64,000 nucleotides of DNA from Bartonella sp. B1099 (GTDB lineage: Bacteria > Pseudomonadota > Alphaproteobacteria > Rhizobiales > Rhizobiaceae). Both the position numbers and the translations under genes were made by a program. Position 1 is the stretch's first letter. Each line of letters starts with the position of its first letter. Shown here in pieces: positions 7,179 through 14,636 of this stretch. The stretch covers positions 248,001-312,000 of the forward strand of contig NZ_CALYLN010000002.1 in the NCBI RefSeq assembly GCF_944801835.1, given 5' to 3'. Under the pieces are notes generated by a model. It ran no database searches. It saw nothing but the letters and a program-made list of their open reading frames with translations, and was not told the origin of the DNA.

Positions 7179-7802
7179 ATGGAAAAGAAATACGAACTCA
7201 CCGATAAAACAATCGAAGTTGATGGTCACACTCTCCACCGCATACGCGCCTTAAAAGATTTTGGAAAAGTTAAAGCCGGTGATCTAGGCGGTTTTATAGA
7301 AAAAGAAGACAACTTAAGCCATGAGGGAAATTGCTGGGTAGCTGATGATGCCTATGTTTATCGTAATGCCCGTGTTTTTGGGAACGCATGGGTTTTTGAT
7401 GATGCCCGTGTTTGTGGTCATGTCCAACTTTTTGGTGATGCACAAGTTTACGGAGAAGCATGGGTTTATAATTATGCTTGGGTTGGCGAGGAAGCCAAGA
7501 TTTTCGACAAAGCCAAGGTTTATGGCAATGCCCGTGTTCACGGAAAGGCCCGTGTTTTTGATGATGCCGAGGTTTATGGTTTTTCCCGTGTTTATGGGAG
7601 TGCCAAAGTTTTTGGTGGTGCCGAGGTTCTTGGTGATGCCAAGGTTTCTGGCAATGCTTGTATTTTGGACTATTCTTTTGTTCTTAATAATGCACGTGTT
7701 TATGGTGACGCAAAAATTTATGGTGATGCACAAGTATCCGGAAATACAAAAATATCCGGAAACGACACTGTTTTAGAATATCCGAAAACGACACCGTTTT
7801 AA
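7179..7802 (+). CDS. Hexapeptide-repeat beta-helix phage protein (paralogue)
   Basis: A 207-residue protein with the same cap as the gene at 1679-2542: KKYELTDKTIEV, HRIRALKDFGKVKAGDLGGFIEKE, NLSHEGNCWV. Residues 50-195 are hexapeptides such as NARVFG, DARVCG, KARVFD and GDAKVSG, predicting a left-handed beta-helix. The start is the ATG after AAAGGAAATAAATC. Aromatic W, F and Y residues at the fifth repeat position suggest stacked side chains along one face. It lies in the early arm with recombination genes, so a tail-fibre role is less obvious than for late genes. Function is unknown. Confidence 0.8.
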   Translation: MEKKYELTDKTIEVDGHTLHRIRALKDFGKVKAGDLGGFIEKEDNLSHEGNCWVADDAYVYRNARVFGNAWVFDDARVCGHVQLFGDAQVYGEAWVYNYAWVGEEAKIFDKAKVYGNARVHGKARVFDDAEVYGFSRVYGSAKVFGGAEVLGDAKVSGNACILDYSFVLNNARVYGDAKIYGDAQVSGNTKISGNDTVLEYPKTTPF

Positions 7803-7816
7803 GGTAGGGGATAATC

Positions 7817-8188
7817 ATGTATAGATATGAAATTAAACCTACTTGGTGTGTACAGACAGTTGTGAGAAGTGATCAAAACCCCGGAGAACTTTGTACAACT
7901 ATCTCTGGATATGAAGACGACCCCTATGTAGATACCATAATTCCTAAAGACGTAATCAATGACCTTTTAGGTGAAGATAATTTTAAGAAAATGATATCAA
8001 ATCACACATCTAGATGTACATATGCATCATACGCAAGCAAAGTATTTAGATGTATTGGATTTGAAATAGGACGATTTTCTAATGATAAAGAAAAAATCTT
8101 TATTGCACTTAAGTCTAATGATGGACGTAGATTTATGTCAATATTAGAAATTGATGACATCATACCGCCTCTGAAATTCAATTTTTAA
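7817..8188 (+). CDS. Hypothetical phage protein, 123 aa
   Basis: The gene begins 14 bases after the hexapeptide gene, with a GGTAGGGG ribosome-binding sequence, and so is probably co-transcribed with it. The protein mixes beta and helical segments (MYRYEIKPTWCVQTVV, PKDVINDLLGEDNFKKMI, CIGFEIGRFSNDKEKIFIAL). It has four cysteines but no CxxC pair. No family recognised. It may be functionally tied to the beta-helix protein because of the tight spacing, but that is inference. Confidence 0.5.
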   Translation: MYRYEIKPTWCVQTVVRSDQNPGELCTTISGYEDDPYVDTIIPKDVINDLLGEDNFKKMISNHTSRCTYASYASKVFRCIGFEIGRFSNDKEKIFIALKSNDGRRFMSILEIDDIIPPLKFNF

Positions 8189-8217
8189 CAACCCAAACAA
8201 GCAACTTTTAACACATG

Positions 8218-8247
8218 CGTGATTCACGCCACGGGGGAATTGCGCTT
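8218..8247 (+). repeat. Repeated leader element, copy 1
   Basis: CGTGATTCAC followed by CACGG, GAATTGC and CTT, just before the ERF ribosome-binding site. A second copy lies at 10260-10289 before another rightward gene. ATTC...GAAT can form a stem around the CACGG core. It could be an RNA regulatory site or a recombination or processing site. Confidence 0.5.
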
Positions 8248-8264
8248 TAATGGAGGAAATCAAG

Positions 8265-9029
8265 ATGAGAGAACTAAGTACCACACAAACGGAATTAGTG
8301 GAAAAAACAAACGCTTGTGAAACCAACTCTACAGCTATGGAGCTTATTTTAGAAAGAGCTTTACAAAGTGATGTCGATCTGGAGCGTCTCAAGAGCCTTC
8401 TTGAATTGCGAGAAAAGGAGATAGAACGACAAGAGCGCCAGGACTTTGTCCGTGATCTTTCTGCTATGCAAATGGAATATAAAAACATCGAACAAAATGC
8501 CCTTAATACACATACTAAAAGTATCTATACAACACTTGATAAATATATTGATGCAATCAAGGAAACTCTTGCAAAACACCACTTTGCCTTGTTTTCTCAG
8601 ATCAAAGCACAGAACTCAAACGGTATAACCGTAGAAATGACTTTAACACATAAATCAGGGAATAAAATATCAACAGAAGGAACATTTCCCTTTGACACTA
8701 CAGGGAGCAAAAACAGCATACAAGCGGTTGGCTCTACAATTACCTATGCACGAAGATACCTGCTAGGCATGCTTCTTAATGTAGCAAGAAAAGAAGACGA
8801 TACAGATGGAGCCACAATTCTTGCTGGTATCTCTTCTGAACAGATGAATGAAATCAAAGAATTAATGGAACAGACACAAGCAAAGGAAAGCGATATTATT
8901 TCTTTCATAGGAGTAAAAACCCTAACACAGATGTCTTATAAACAAGCACAAACCGTTTTGTTTGCTTTGAAAAAAAAGAAACGCTCTCAAATGAATAAAG
9001 CACAACAAGAGCAACAAAAGGCGGTGTGA
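8265..9029 (+). CDS. ERF-family single-strand annealing protein
   Basis: A 255-residue protein from the ATG at 8265, which has GGAGG nine bases upstream; the ATG at 8250 overlaps that site. The ERF core spans about residues 70-185: EYKNIEQNALNTHTKSIYTTLDKYIDAIKETLAKHHFALF, GNKISTEGTFPFDTTGSKNSIQAVGSTITYARRYLLGMLLNV and then the acidic KEDDTDGA. ERF proteins anneal complementary single strands and act with an exonuclease for phage recombination and genome circularisation. The YqaJ nuclease gene follows one base after the stop, and SSB lies in the other arm, giving a complete recombination set. Confidence 0.9.
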   Translation: MRELSTTQTELVEKTNACETNSTAMELILERALQSDVDLERLKSLLELREKEIERQERQDFVRDLSAMQMEYKNIEQNALNTHTKSIYTTLDKYIDAIKETLAKHHFALFSQIKAQNSNGITVEMTLTHKSGNKISTEGTFPFDTTGSKNSIQAVGSTITYARRYLLGMLLNVARKEDDTDGATILAGISSEQMNEIKELMEQTQAKESDIISFIGVKTLTQMSYKQAQTVLFALKKKKRSQMNKAQQEQQKAV

Positions 9030-9030
9030 A

Positions 9031-9654
9031 ATGGAACAAAGAACAGCAGAATGGTTTCAAGCCCGTTTAGGTAAAGTCACCGCTTCAAATGTTTATAACG
9101 TACTCAGTAAAACAGCCAAGGGAATGCCTACAAGCAAATATGAAGACTACAAAATAAAGCTTATGACAGAGCGATTAACAGAGGAAATAAGCCAATCTTA
9201 TACGACACCGGCTATGCAATGGGGCATTGAACATGAAGAAGATGCCTTGAGAGAATATGAATTCATTTATGATACAGAGGTCACAAGGTGTGGTTTCATT
9301 CAACATCCCACAATCCAAATGGCTGGTGCTAGTCCTGATGGGTTTATTGGTGAAGATGGTTTAGTAGAGGTTAAATGCCCGCAACCACCAAACCATCTAC
9401 GCTTTTTTATAGATAGTAATATTAAGCCTGAATATCTTGCACAAATGCAATTTCAAATGGCTTGTACGGGGCGCAAATGGTGTGATTTTATCAGTTATGA
9501 TCCGCGTTTTGTAGGCAGATCATCTGATTTTCGTATGAAAATCAAGCGCATTCACCGTGATGAAGAACAAATCGAACAGATTAATCAAGCGGTCGAAATC
9601 TTTTTAGCAGAAATAGAACAAGAGATGCAAAAGATTTTAGCGAAAGCCGCTTGA
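9031..9654 (+). CDS. YqaJ-like (lambda exonuclease-type) nuclease
   Basis: A 207-residue protein beginning MEQRTAEWFQARLGKVTASN, the N-terminal signature of YqaJ/lambda-exonuclease proteins. PD-(D/E)xK motifs follow: GIEHEEDALREYE near residues 65-78, GASPDGFIGEDGLVEVKCP near residues 99-117 (catalytic Asp, then E-x-K), and QMQFQMACTG near 138-147. It should digest duplex ends 5' to 3', leaving strands for the ERF protein encoded immediately upstream with almost no gap. Both are early genes under the rightward promoter. Length and motifs are typical, and nothing seems broken. Confidence 0.9.
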   Translation: MEQRTAEWFQARLGKVTASNVYNVLSKTAKGMPTSKYEDYKIKLMTERLTEEISQSYTTPAMQWGIEHEEDALREYEFIYDTEVTRCGFIQHPTIQMAGASPDGFIGEDGLVEVKCPQPPNHLRFFIDSNIKPEYLAQMQFQMACTGRKWCDFISYDPRFVGRSSDFRMKIKRIHRDEEQIEQINQAVEIFLAEIEQEMQKILAKAA

Positions 9655-9660
9655 TGTTAT

Positions 9661-9688
9661 GGGGGTGCTCTCTCCTCCCAGCACCCCC
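9661..9688 (+). promoter_or_regulatory. Strong RNA hairpin before the DUF488 gene
   Basis: GGGGGTGCT (9661-9669) is a perfect nine-base complement of AGCACCCCC (9680-9688) around a pyrimidine loop. No T run follows, so it is a poor terminator. It sits 12 bases before AAGGAAA of the next gene and may act as an mRNA stability or attenuation element. Confidence 0.5.
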
Positions 9689-9713
9689 ACCCATTTATGT
9701 AAGGAAATTAAAC

Positions 9714-10178
9714 GTGTGTAATACCAAAGATGAGAAGCCTTGTTTTTTTACCATTGGTTATGAAGGAAAATCACTAGACCATTATCTGAATTGCCTCATA
9801 GAAAACAATGTTAAAATTTTGTGTGATGTTCGTAAAAATCCAATAAGTAGAAAACATGGTTTTTCAAAAAGGCAATTAGAGAAAGCTGTAAGCAACATTG
9901 GCATTGAATATATACACTTGCCTGAACTTGGAATTGCCTCTGAAAAAAGACGCAATCTGAAAACACGAGAAGATTATAAACATCTTTTTGAAGATTACCA
10001 AAATACAACTCTTAAGAATAATCTTCATGCAATAGAAAAGTTATACCAGCTTTTTTTAGATAAAAAACGTGTTGCTATCACTTGTTTTGAATCTGATGTG
10101 TGCATGTGTCATAGGGGAGAAATTACGACGGCTCTTACACAACTAACAAATTGGAAATATGAAATTAAGCACATCTAA
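9714..10178 (+). CDS. DUF488 family protein
   Basis: The GTG at 9714 with AAGGAAA ten bases upstream is preferred; the longer reading overlaps the YqaJ stop and a hairpin. The 155-residue protein shows the DUF488 signature: FFTIGYEGKSLDHYLNCL at the start, ILCDVRKNPISRKHGFSKRQLE, then YIHLPELGI, and finally ITCFESDVCMCHRGEI. That last motif carries the conserved Cys/His cluster typical of the family. Its biochemical role is not settled. Presence in a phage early region, next to the recombination nuclease, is notable and suggests a nucleic-acid or defence-related job (inference). Confidence 0.8.
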   Translation: MCNTKDEKPCFFTIGYEGKSLDHYLNCLIENNVKILCDVRKNPISRKHGFSKRQLEKAVSNIGIEYIHLPELGIASEKRRNLKTREDYKHLFEDYQNTTLKNNLHAIEKLYQLFLDKKRVAITCFESDVCMCHRGEITTALTQLTNWKYEIKHI

Positions 10179-10259
10179 CACATAACTTGCAATTTTTTAA
10201 ACTGAAGGTGTTCTATAACACCTCTATCTCCAACCTTTCCTAACAATTTTCAATCAATT

Positions 10260-10289
10260 CGTGATTCACAACACGGGTGAATTGCACCT
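10260..10289 (+). repeat. Repeated leader element, copy 2
   Basis: CGTGATTCAC, then CACGGGTGAATTGCACCT, matches the 8218-8247 copy at most positions. Here ATTCAC and GTGAAT form a perfect six-base stem around a seven-base loop. The element ends 19 bases before the ATG of the 83-residue gene, after which comes its AAGGGG ribosome-binding site. Confidence 0.5.
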
Positions 10290-10307
10290 AAATTAAGGGG
10301 AATAGAC

Positions 10308-10559
10308 ATGGCACACCGCCCACCTACCATAACACAACCAGCCATTGCACGCGCGTTAAGAGAAGCCAAAAAACAAGGAGCAGAGGTTGTAGAAATCAAA
10401 CCTACTGGAGAGTTATTAATTCATATCAATAAAACTATAACACCACCAACAACAAGGAATAATGCTTACAGTATTGAAGACTTTCCACCTCTTGAAAACG
10501 AACAAGAAGAATGTAGTACTCACCCTTCTTGCCCCTCTGTTGACGGCATAGAATTCTAA
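10308..10559 (+). CDS. Small conserved phage protein preceding the integrase, 83 aa
   Basis: The protein starts MAHRPPTITQPAIARALREAKKQGAEVVEIKPTGEL, a pattern I recall from small proteins encoded directly before integrases in rhizobial prophages. The first 45 residues look like a helix followed by a beta hairpin; the rest is low-complexity. AAGGGG precedes the ATG. The integrase starts two bases after the stop, so the genes are translationally linked. A recombination directionality factor is an attractive but unproven role. Confidence 0.6.
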   Translation: MAHRPPTITQPAIARALREAKKQGAEVVEIKPTGELLIHINKTITPPTTRNNAYSIEDFPPLENEQEECSTHPSCPSVDGIEF

Positions 10560-10561
10560 CC

Positions 10562-11599
10562 ATGCCAAAGCGTCGTCCACCCTATCTTGTTCGTGAACGT
10601 ACACGCCATGGTAAAATCATATGGTATGTCCGTATTGGTCATGGACCACGGGTTCGGATTGAAGGAGTTTACGGAACGCAAGAGTTTATTGACAGTTATA
10701 TGCTTGCCCTTAAGCATGCGCAAAATGGCACCTCCAAGAAAACAAAACAAACCAGACTTGTAGAGGGCTCTTTCGATTGGTTATTGCATCAGTATTTACA
10801 AAGCATGCAATGGCATAATCAATCAGAGTCAACGAAAAAAGTTAAATATAGAATTCTAAACAATATTTCTAAACATATTGGTGATCGCGCTTATAAAAGC
10901 ATAGAAAAACAACATATTCTTGATGCCGTAGAAAGAAGACGCAATACTCCCGCAGCAGCAAGACACTTTTTGACTTCTTTAAATGGTCTTTTTAATTGGG
11001 CGGTTGATAATGCTCTTTTAAACAGAAACCCTGCTTTTAACATAAAACCGCCAAAATCCTTTAACGCAGAAGGCTTCACCCCATGGTTAGAAGAAGATGT
11101 TGAGAAATATTATCAACATTGGTCTGTCGGTACCCATGAACGCGTCTGGATTGATGTTCTTTTATATACGGGCTTACGTCGTGGTGATGCCGTTCGCATT
11201 GGCTGGAAAAATGTTAAAGATAATATTATTCATCTCAAAACAGAAAAGAGCCAATTTAAAACAGATGTTTTTCTACCTATTTTACCAGAACTTGCAGAAA
11301 CCCTTAAAATTGGTCCCGTAGGTGATGAAACATTCATTTGTGGTAAAGGTGGAAATAAGCTTGTAAAAGAAAGTTTTGGCAACTTATTTCGTGAAGCGTG
11401 TAATCAAGCAGGAATTAAAAAATCAGCCCATGGATTGAGAAAATTGGCAGCAACACGGGCTGCTAATGCTGGTGCTACAGTTTCACAAATGAAAGCACTA
11501 TTTGGCTGGACTGAAGATAAAATGGCATCTCTTTATACCAAAACAGCCGATAGAAAACGTCTAGCAATAGAAGCAATTAAAAAACTTCAAAAAAACTAA
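10562..11599 (+). CDS. int: Phage tyrosine integrase
   Basis: A 345-residue tyrosine recombinase. The N-terminal arm- and core-binding part covers residues 1-165. The catalytic domain shows LLYTGLRRGDAVRIGWKNV (first Arg near 200), HLKTEKSQFKTDVFLP (beta-strand Lys), SAHGLRKLAATRAANAG (His-x-x-Arg near 292), the LFGWTEDKMASLYTK block with Trp in place of the second His, and the Tyr nucleophile near 324. It closes the rightward early arm. Its attachment site is not obvious; a nearby tRNA-Arg lies 6.4 kb away beyond tail genes, so the original att site may have been separated by rearrangement. Confidence 0.9.
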   Translation: MPKRRPPYLVRERTRHGKIIWYVRIGHGPRVRIEGVYGTQEFIDSYMLALKHAQNGTSKKTKQTRLVEGSFDWLLHQYLQSMQWHNQSESTKKVKYRILNNISKHIGDRAYKSIEKQHILDAVERRRNTPAAARHFLTSLNGLFNWAVDNALLNRNPAFNIKPPKSFNAEGFTPWLEEDVEKYYQHWSVGTHERVWIDVLLYTGLRRGDAVRIGWKNVKDNIIHLKTEKSQFKTDVFLPILPELAETLKIGPVGDETFICGKGGNKLVKESFGNLFREACNQAGIKKSAHGLRKLAATRAANAGATVSQMKALFGWTEDKMASLYTKTADRKRLAIEAIKKLQKN

Positions 11600-11654
11600 A
11601 ACAATGGATAGAAGCTAAAAACAAAGAAAAGCACCAGAAAAATTATGAATAAAA

Positions 11655-11954
11655 TCAAATGTGTGTTTGACTATCCTCAGAAACTAGAGGAGAAATAGTT
11701 GGTTGTGCCTGTTGCATTGTTTGCCATAAATTATAGTTAGTTTGCATATCTAACCAAAATTTTGCTTTACTAAAACCCGCCAACTCTAATTTAATCGCCA
11801 GCTCGGTACTCATAGAAGCATGTCCATTAATCACTCTTGAGAGAGAAGCTCTTGTCATATGGAGGTGATCAGCTAATTTCTGTATTGATAGCCCCATTTC
11901 TTCCAAGAAAGCGACTTTTAAAACTTCACCCGGATGTGCAGGATTATGCATCAT
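11655..11954 (-). CDS. higA: HigA-type antitoxin
   Basis: A 99-residue XRE-family protein. MHNPAHPGEVLKVAFLEEMGLSIQKLADHLHMTRASLSRVINGHASMSTELAIKLE is the classic HigA/VapI start with helix-turn-helix. It is followed by a short dimerisation tail containing AKFWLDMQTNYNLWQ. The upstream toxin gene ends 15 bases before, the reversed toxin-first order typical of higBA. It should bind the dyad in the operon promoter and repress both genes. It also ends the minus-strand unit that faces the integrase gene. Confidence 0.9.
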   Translation of the reverse strand: MMHNPAHPGEVLKVAFLEEMGLSIQKLADHLHMTRASLSRVINGHASMSTELAIKLELAGFSKAKFWLDMQTNYNLWQTMQQAQPTISPLVSEDSQTHI

Positions 11955-11969
11955 TTTTTATTCCTCTCA

Positions 11970-12251
11970 TCAATGGTAGTCTTGATAATCAACAAGCTCC
12001 ACATCTGTTCCTATAAAGCGAAAAGTAACACGCCAATTTCCATTCACCCATATAGAATAATATCCTGTAAGTTCACCTTTAAGAGGATGCATTTTAAAGG
12101 CTGGTGCTTTCAACATTTCGGGCGTAGTAGCACTTGTTAAAGCCGTTAAGATAACGCGTAATTTCTTTACGTGATCTGCTTGAATAGCTTTTGTAGACCC
12201 TGTTGTATAAAATAATTTTAAGCCCTTATGTTTGAAACTCACAATCGCCAT
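11970..12251 (-). CDS. higB: HigB/RelE-type toxin
   Basis: A 93-residue protein of the RelE/HigB fold: MAIVSFKHKGLKLFYTTGSTKAIQ, then LRVILTALTSATTPEMLKAPAFKMHPLKGELTGYYSIWVNGNWRVTFRF. It carries the conserved basic and aromatic residues of ribosome-dependent mRNA-cleaving toxins (Lys and His in MHPLKG, Arg in WRVTF). It is the first gene of the operon, with its own promoter at 12276-12304. The antitoxin follows within 15 bases. The full family length and intact C-terminus (VELVDYQDYH) suggest it is functional. Confidence 0.9.
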   Translation of the reverse strand: MAIVSFKHKGLKLFYTTGSTKAIQADHVKKLRVILTALTSATTPEMLKAPAFKMHPLKGELTGYYSIWVNGNWRVTFRFIGTDVELVDYQDYH

Positions 12252-12263
12252 TACCGCCCCATG

Positions 12264-12304
12264 TCGTATACTGATACTATACGATTAATAAAAATAAGAG
12301 TCAA
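12264..12304 (-). promoter_or_regulatory. higBA promoter with overlapping operator
   Basis: On the minus strand TTGACT (12304-12299), a 17-base spacer and TATAGT (12281-12276) make a near-consensus promoter. The dyad TCGTATA (12264-12270) and TATACGA (12278-12284) overlaps the -10, and another half-site, CTATACGAC, lies at 12308-12316. This fits autorepression by the HigA antitoxin. Confidence 0.75.
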
Positions 12305-12316
12305 GTTCTATACGAC

Positions 12317-12688
12317 AAAATTTAGTTTCATATTTGGACAAAATGATTGAGAATAAGCTATTAAAAGGTTCGGGATAGACAGAAAAATAAGCTAATAAAA
12401 TCAATAACCATAAAATTCCCTTACCTTTATATAACTTATTGATTTTATATAAATATGGCATTCCCACCCCCTCCGCCACAGCACTTTTATCGTGCTATAA
12501 TTTGTTGATTTTATAGGTGTTTTTTTAAGGTGCGGGATTGTAGCTTGTCAGCAGGTTTTGTATATTTTGCCACCAGGTTTTGTACCAATTTATTTTGCTT
12601 CACATGATTTTTAAGGGGTTCTCAAAGGAGCTTCAAAGTCCTTTCAAAGGTTGTTTAAAGACCCTTTAATGAATCTTTTTCTTTTCTC
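12317..12688. other. Gene-free interval with inverted and direct repeats
   Basis: No convincing gene here. ATAAAATCAATAA (12395-12407) is a perfect complement of TTATTGATTTTAT (12436-12448), and TTGATTTTATA recurs at about 12506. AGCAC-N7-GTGCT lies near 12480. Two copies of CAGGTTTTGTA follow near 12550-12585, and CAAAGG-type words repeat near 12625-12650. The block separates the early module from the methylase and tail genes and may mark a recombination junction. Confidence 0.4.
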
Positions 12689-13531
12689 CTAAATATCACA
12701 ATTGGTAATGATGAGTTCCTTTACCGGAATCGCATTATTTGACAAATTACAGGAATAAATTGTTCTCACCTCTTTTATATGGAATTGACTGAAGGTTTTT
12801 CGAATCTCTGGCACATCATTGAGAGAGAGAAGAAACTTCCCCTTTAATTGTGCAAGCAGCATAGACATCATCTGGTAATCCTCCCGCTTAAACAAGTCCT
12901 TGCCATAATAATCTTCAACACCAAAATAAGGTGGATCAAGATAAAACAAAGTATTTGGCCGGTCATAACGCACAATAAAATCAGACCAGTCTAAATGTTC
13001 AATGATAACTCTCGCTAAACGGCGGTAAATAAGCTTTAACATACCTTCAAGTTTGAAGGGATTAAACCGTGCACACCGGTCTGTCTCAACTCTAAACGTA
13101 CGCTCTGCTACTTTCCCACTAAAACTTAAACGCTGCAAATATAAAAACCGCAAAGCCCGTTCTAAATCCGTAAGCGTTTCTGGATTTTGTGTCTGTAAGC
13201 GTTCAAACGTCTCACGGCTGCTTATTTGAAACGCTAACAGTTCTATAAAGGGGTGATAATGGCGTTGTAACACCCGAAAAAAATTCACCACATCTCCTGA
13301 AAAATCATTGATAATTTCAGTAGATGGAATCAGTTTCCGTCTAAAGAATATTCCACCCATACCAACAAAAGGCTCAGCATAAATGCTATGTGGAATATCT
13401 TCAATGATTTTGATAATGGTTTTGGCTAATCTTCTTTTGCCCCCAATATAAGCAGCAGCGGGTGAGATAGGTTCAACAGATTTTAATTTTTCCTTATGAA
13501 GTATATCCATCATTTTTTTACACTCTTTCAT
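12689..13531 (-). CDS. D12-class (Dam-like) adenine-N6 DNA methyltransferase
   Basis: A 280-residue protein with the Dam-type order of motifs: AAAYIGGKRRLAKTI near residue 25 (start of the SAM site), YAEPFVGMGGIFFRR near 52, EIINDFSGDVVNFFRVL, and the catalytic LFYLDPPYFGVEDYY near 195 (DPPY). It methylates adenine in a target not predictable from sequence. No cognate restriction gene is adjacent, so it is an orphan. Prophages use such enzymes for protection or for timing packaging. It lies at the head of the late tail block but 120 bases from the D gene; whether they share a transcript is unclear. Confidence 0.88.
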   Translation of the reverse strand: MKECKKMMDILHKEKLKSVEPISPAAAYIGGKRRLAKTIIKIIEDIPHSIYAEPFVGMGGIFFRRKLIPSTEIINDFSGDVVNFFRVLQRHYHPFIELLAFQISSRETFERLQTQNPETLTDLERALRFLYLQRLSFSGKVAERTFRVETDRCARFNPFKLEGMLKLIYRRLARVIIEHLDWSDFIVRYDRPNTLFYLDPPYFGVEDYYGKDLFKREDYQMMSMLLAQLKGKFLLSLNDVPEIRKTFSQFHIKEVRTIYSCNLSNNAIPVKELIITNCDI

Positions 13532-13652
13532 CTATATTAGCCGTCTTCTCATTACTTTAAGTGATAAGAAGCGGCTGCGATGTTAAGTTAAGTCGCATTG
13601 GACGGGGTTGTCGCAAAACTTTCTCCCGTTGGCTGGGTGACCAGCCCAGCCT

Positions 13653-14636
13653 CTATTTTTGTTCCTCTCCTTGATTTAGCGCTTCTAGGGTAATTTCTGT
13701 GATGTATCCGCTTTGCTTCTCATAGCGATGGGTCACGGTTGCGGCATGCCATGGGCCATTGATTTCTCTACGAAACCCTTGGAGGAGAAGCGGTTGATCC
13801 GCCATGATTTCAGGGCGCCCCTCTAAGCTTAAAGAACCACTGCCCATGGCTCGGCAAAGCCTATCCGATTCGGAAGCAGCGGCGGCTTGTGCTTGGCTTT
13901 CACAAGGGTAGCACGTGCGCAAACGGCGCACTGGACCATGATACCCCGTGTGATGCGTAACGACGTGCTGTTGCCCTTTTGAACGATCAAAATAAGAAGC
14001 TTCAATAGTGCCATATTGGGTGCGAGGCTCTAGTGTGAATTCCCAATGCGCACAGTCATATTGATGGATTGTCTGTAGGGGAAGATTGTCGCCACCTAAA
14101 AATAAAAACTTATTGTCTTTGATCAAAAAACGCGCCTGCATTCGATCAGCAAGACGGGTTAAAAAATCAATCACTGACTGATCGGTGCGCACCACATAAG
14201 GCAAGGTTTGTTTGGTAAATTTGGGGCTTACCTTTGCTTGATAACCATGGCGTTTGGCAAGAATCTCAACAATCTCGCCAATGGTTTTATGGTCAAAATG
14301 TTCGCTCACCTGTTCTTTAAGTTCCCCACGCATAGAGGCGCTTTTGCCACAAAGGCGCAAAATCTCTCCATCACTGCCCCCACAACTGATCACCGTCTCC
14401 ACAACAAAACGCCCCATAAATGCACGGATACTTCCCTCATAACCAAAGGTGACATGGAGCGCAGTGTTCCTGGAGGGGATCTCTAAATCATTGCCGCTAT
14501 CATCAAATTCCGCCTCGAATGTATCGGCTTCATTACCCGCATTGTCTGTGATGGTTGCCGTTAAAAGACGTTGGTAAAAAACTTCATGAACAAGCTTATC
14601 CCCTACCCTTACCTCAATAAAGGGATGTGTGCGCAT
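13653..14636 (-). CDS. P2-like late control protein / tail gene D (baseplate hub)
   Basis: About 327 residues. The start is taken at the ATG that overlaps the preceding stop as TAATG; an ATG nine bases earlier is also possible. It matches the phage P2 GpD family: THPFIEVRVGDKLVHEVFYQRLL, then LTATITDNAGNEADTFEAEFDD and GSIRAFMGRFVVETV. Later comes a hub-like domain (VEILAKRHGYQAKVSPKF, SVIDFLTRLADRMQARFLIKD). GpD forms the hub under the tail tube. The gene order T-U-X-D is that of P2. The reading frame looks complete, though the rest of the virion genes are missing. Confidence 0.88.
   Translation of the reverse strand: MRTHPFIEVRVGDKLVHEVFYQRLLTATITDNAGNEADTFEAEFDDSGNDLEIPSRNTALHVTFGYEGSIRAFMGRFVVETVISCGGSDGEILRLCGKSASMRGELKEQVSEHFDHKTIGEIVEILAKRHGYQAKVSPKFTKQTLPYVVRTDQSVIDFLTRLADRMQARFLIKDNKFLFLGGDNLPLQTIHQYDCAHWEFTLEPRTQYGTIEASYFDRSKGQQHVVTHHTGYHGPVRRLRTCYPCESQAQAAAASESDRLCRAMGSGSLSLEGRPEIMADQPLLLQGFRREINGPWHAATVTHRYEKQSGYITEITLEALNQGEEQK

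Noticed and set aside
7300..7780. Possible CRISPR-like or satellite repeat array
   Set aside because: The repeating pattern is the codon-level repeat of a beta-helix protein; no constant repeats with unique spacers are present.
12285..12479. 64-residue minus-strand open frame beside higBA
   Set aside because: It overlaps the higBA promoter and the inverted repeats, has no ribosome-binding site and shows no family resemblance.
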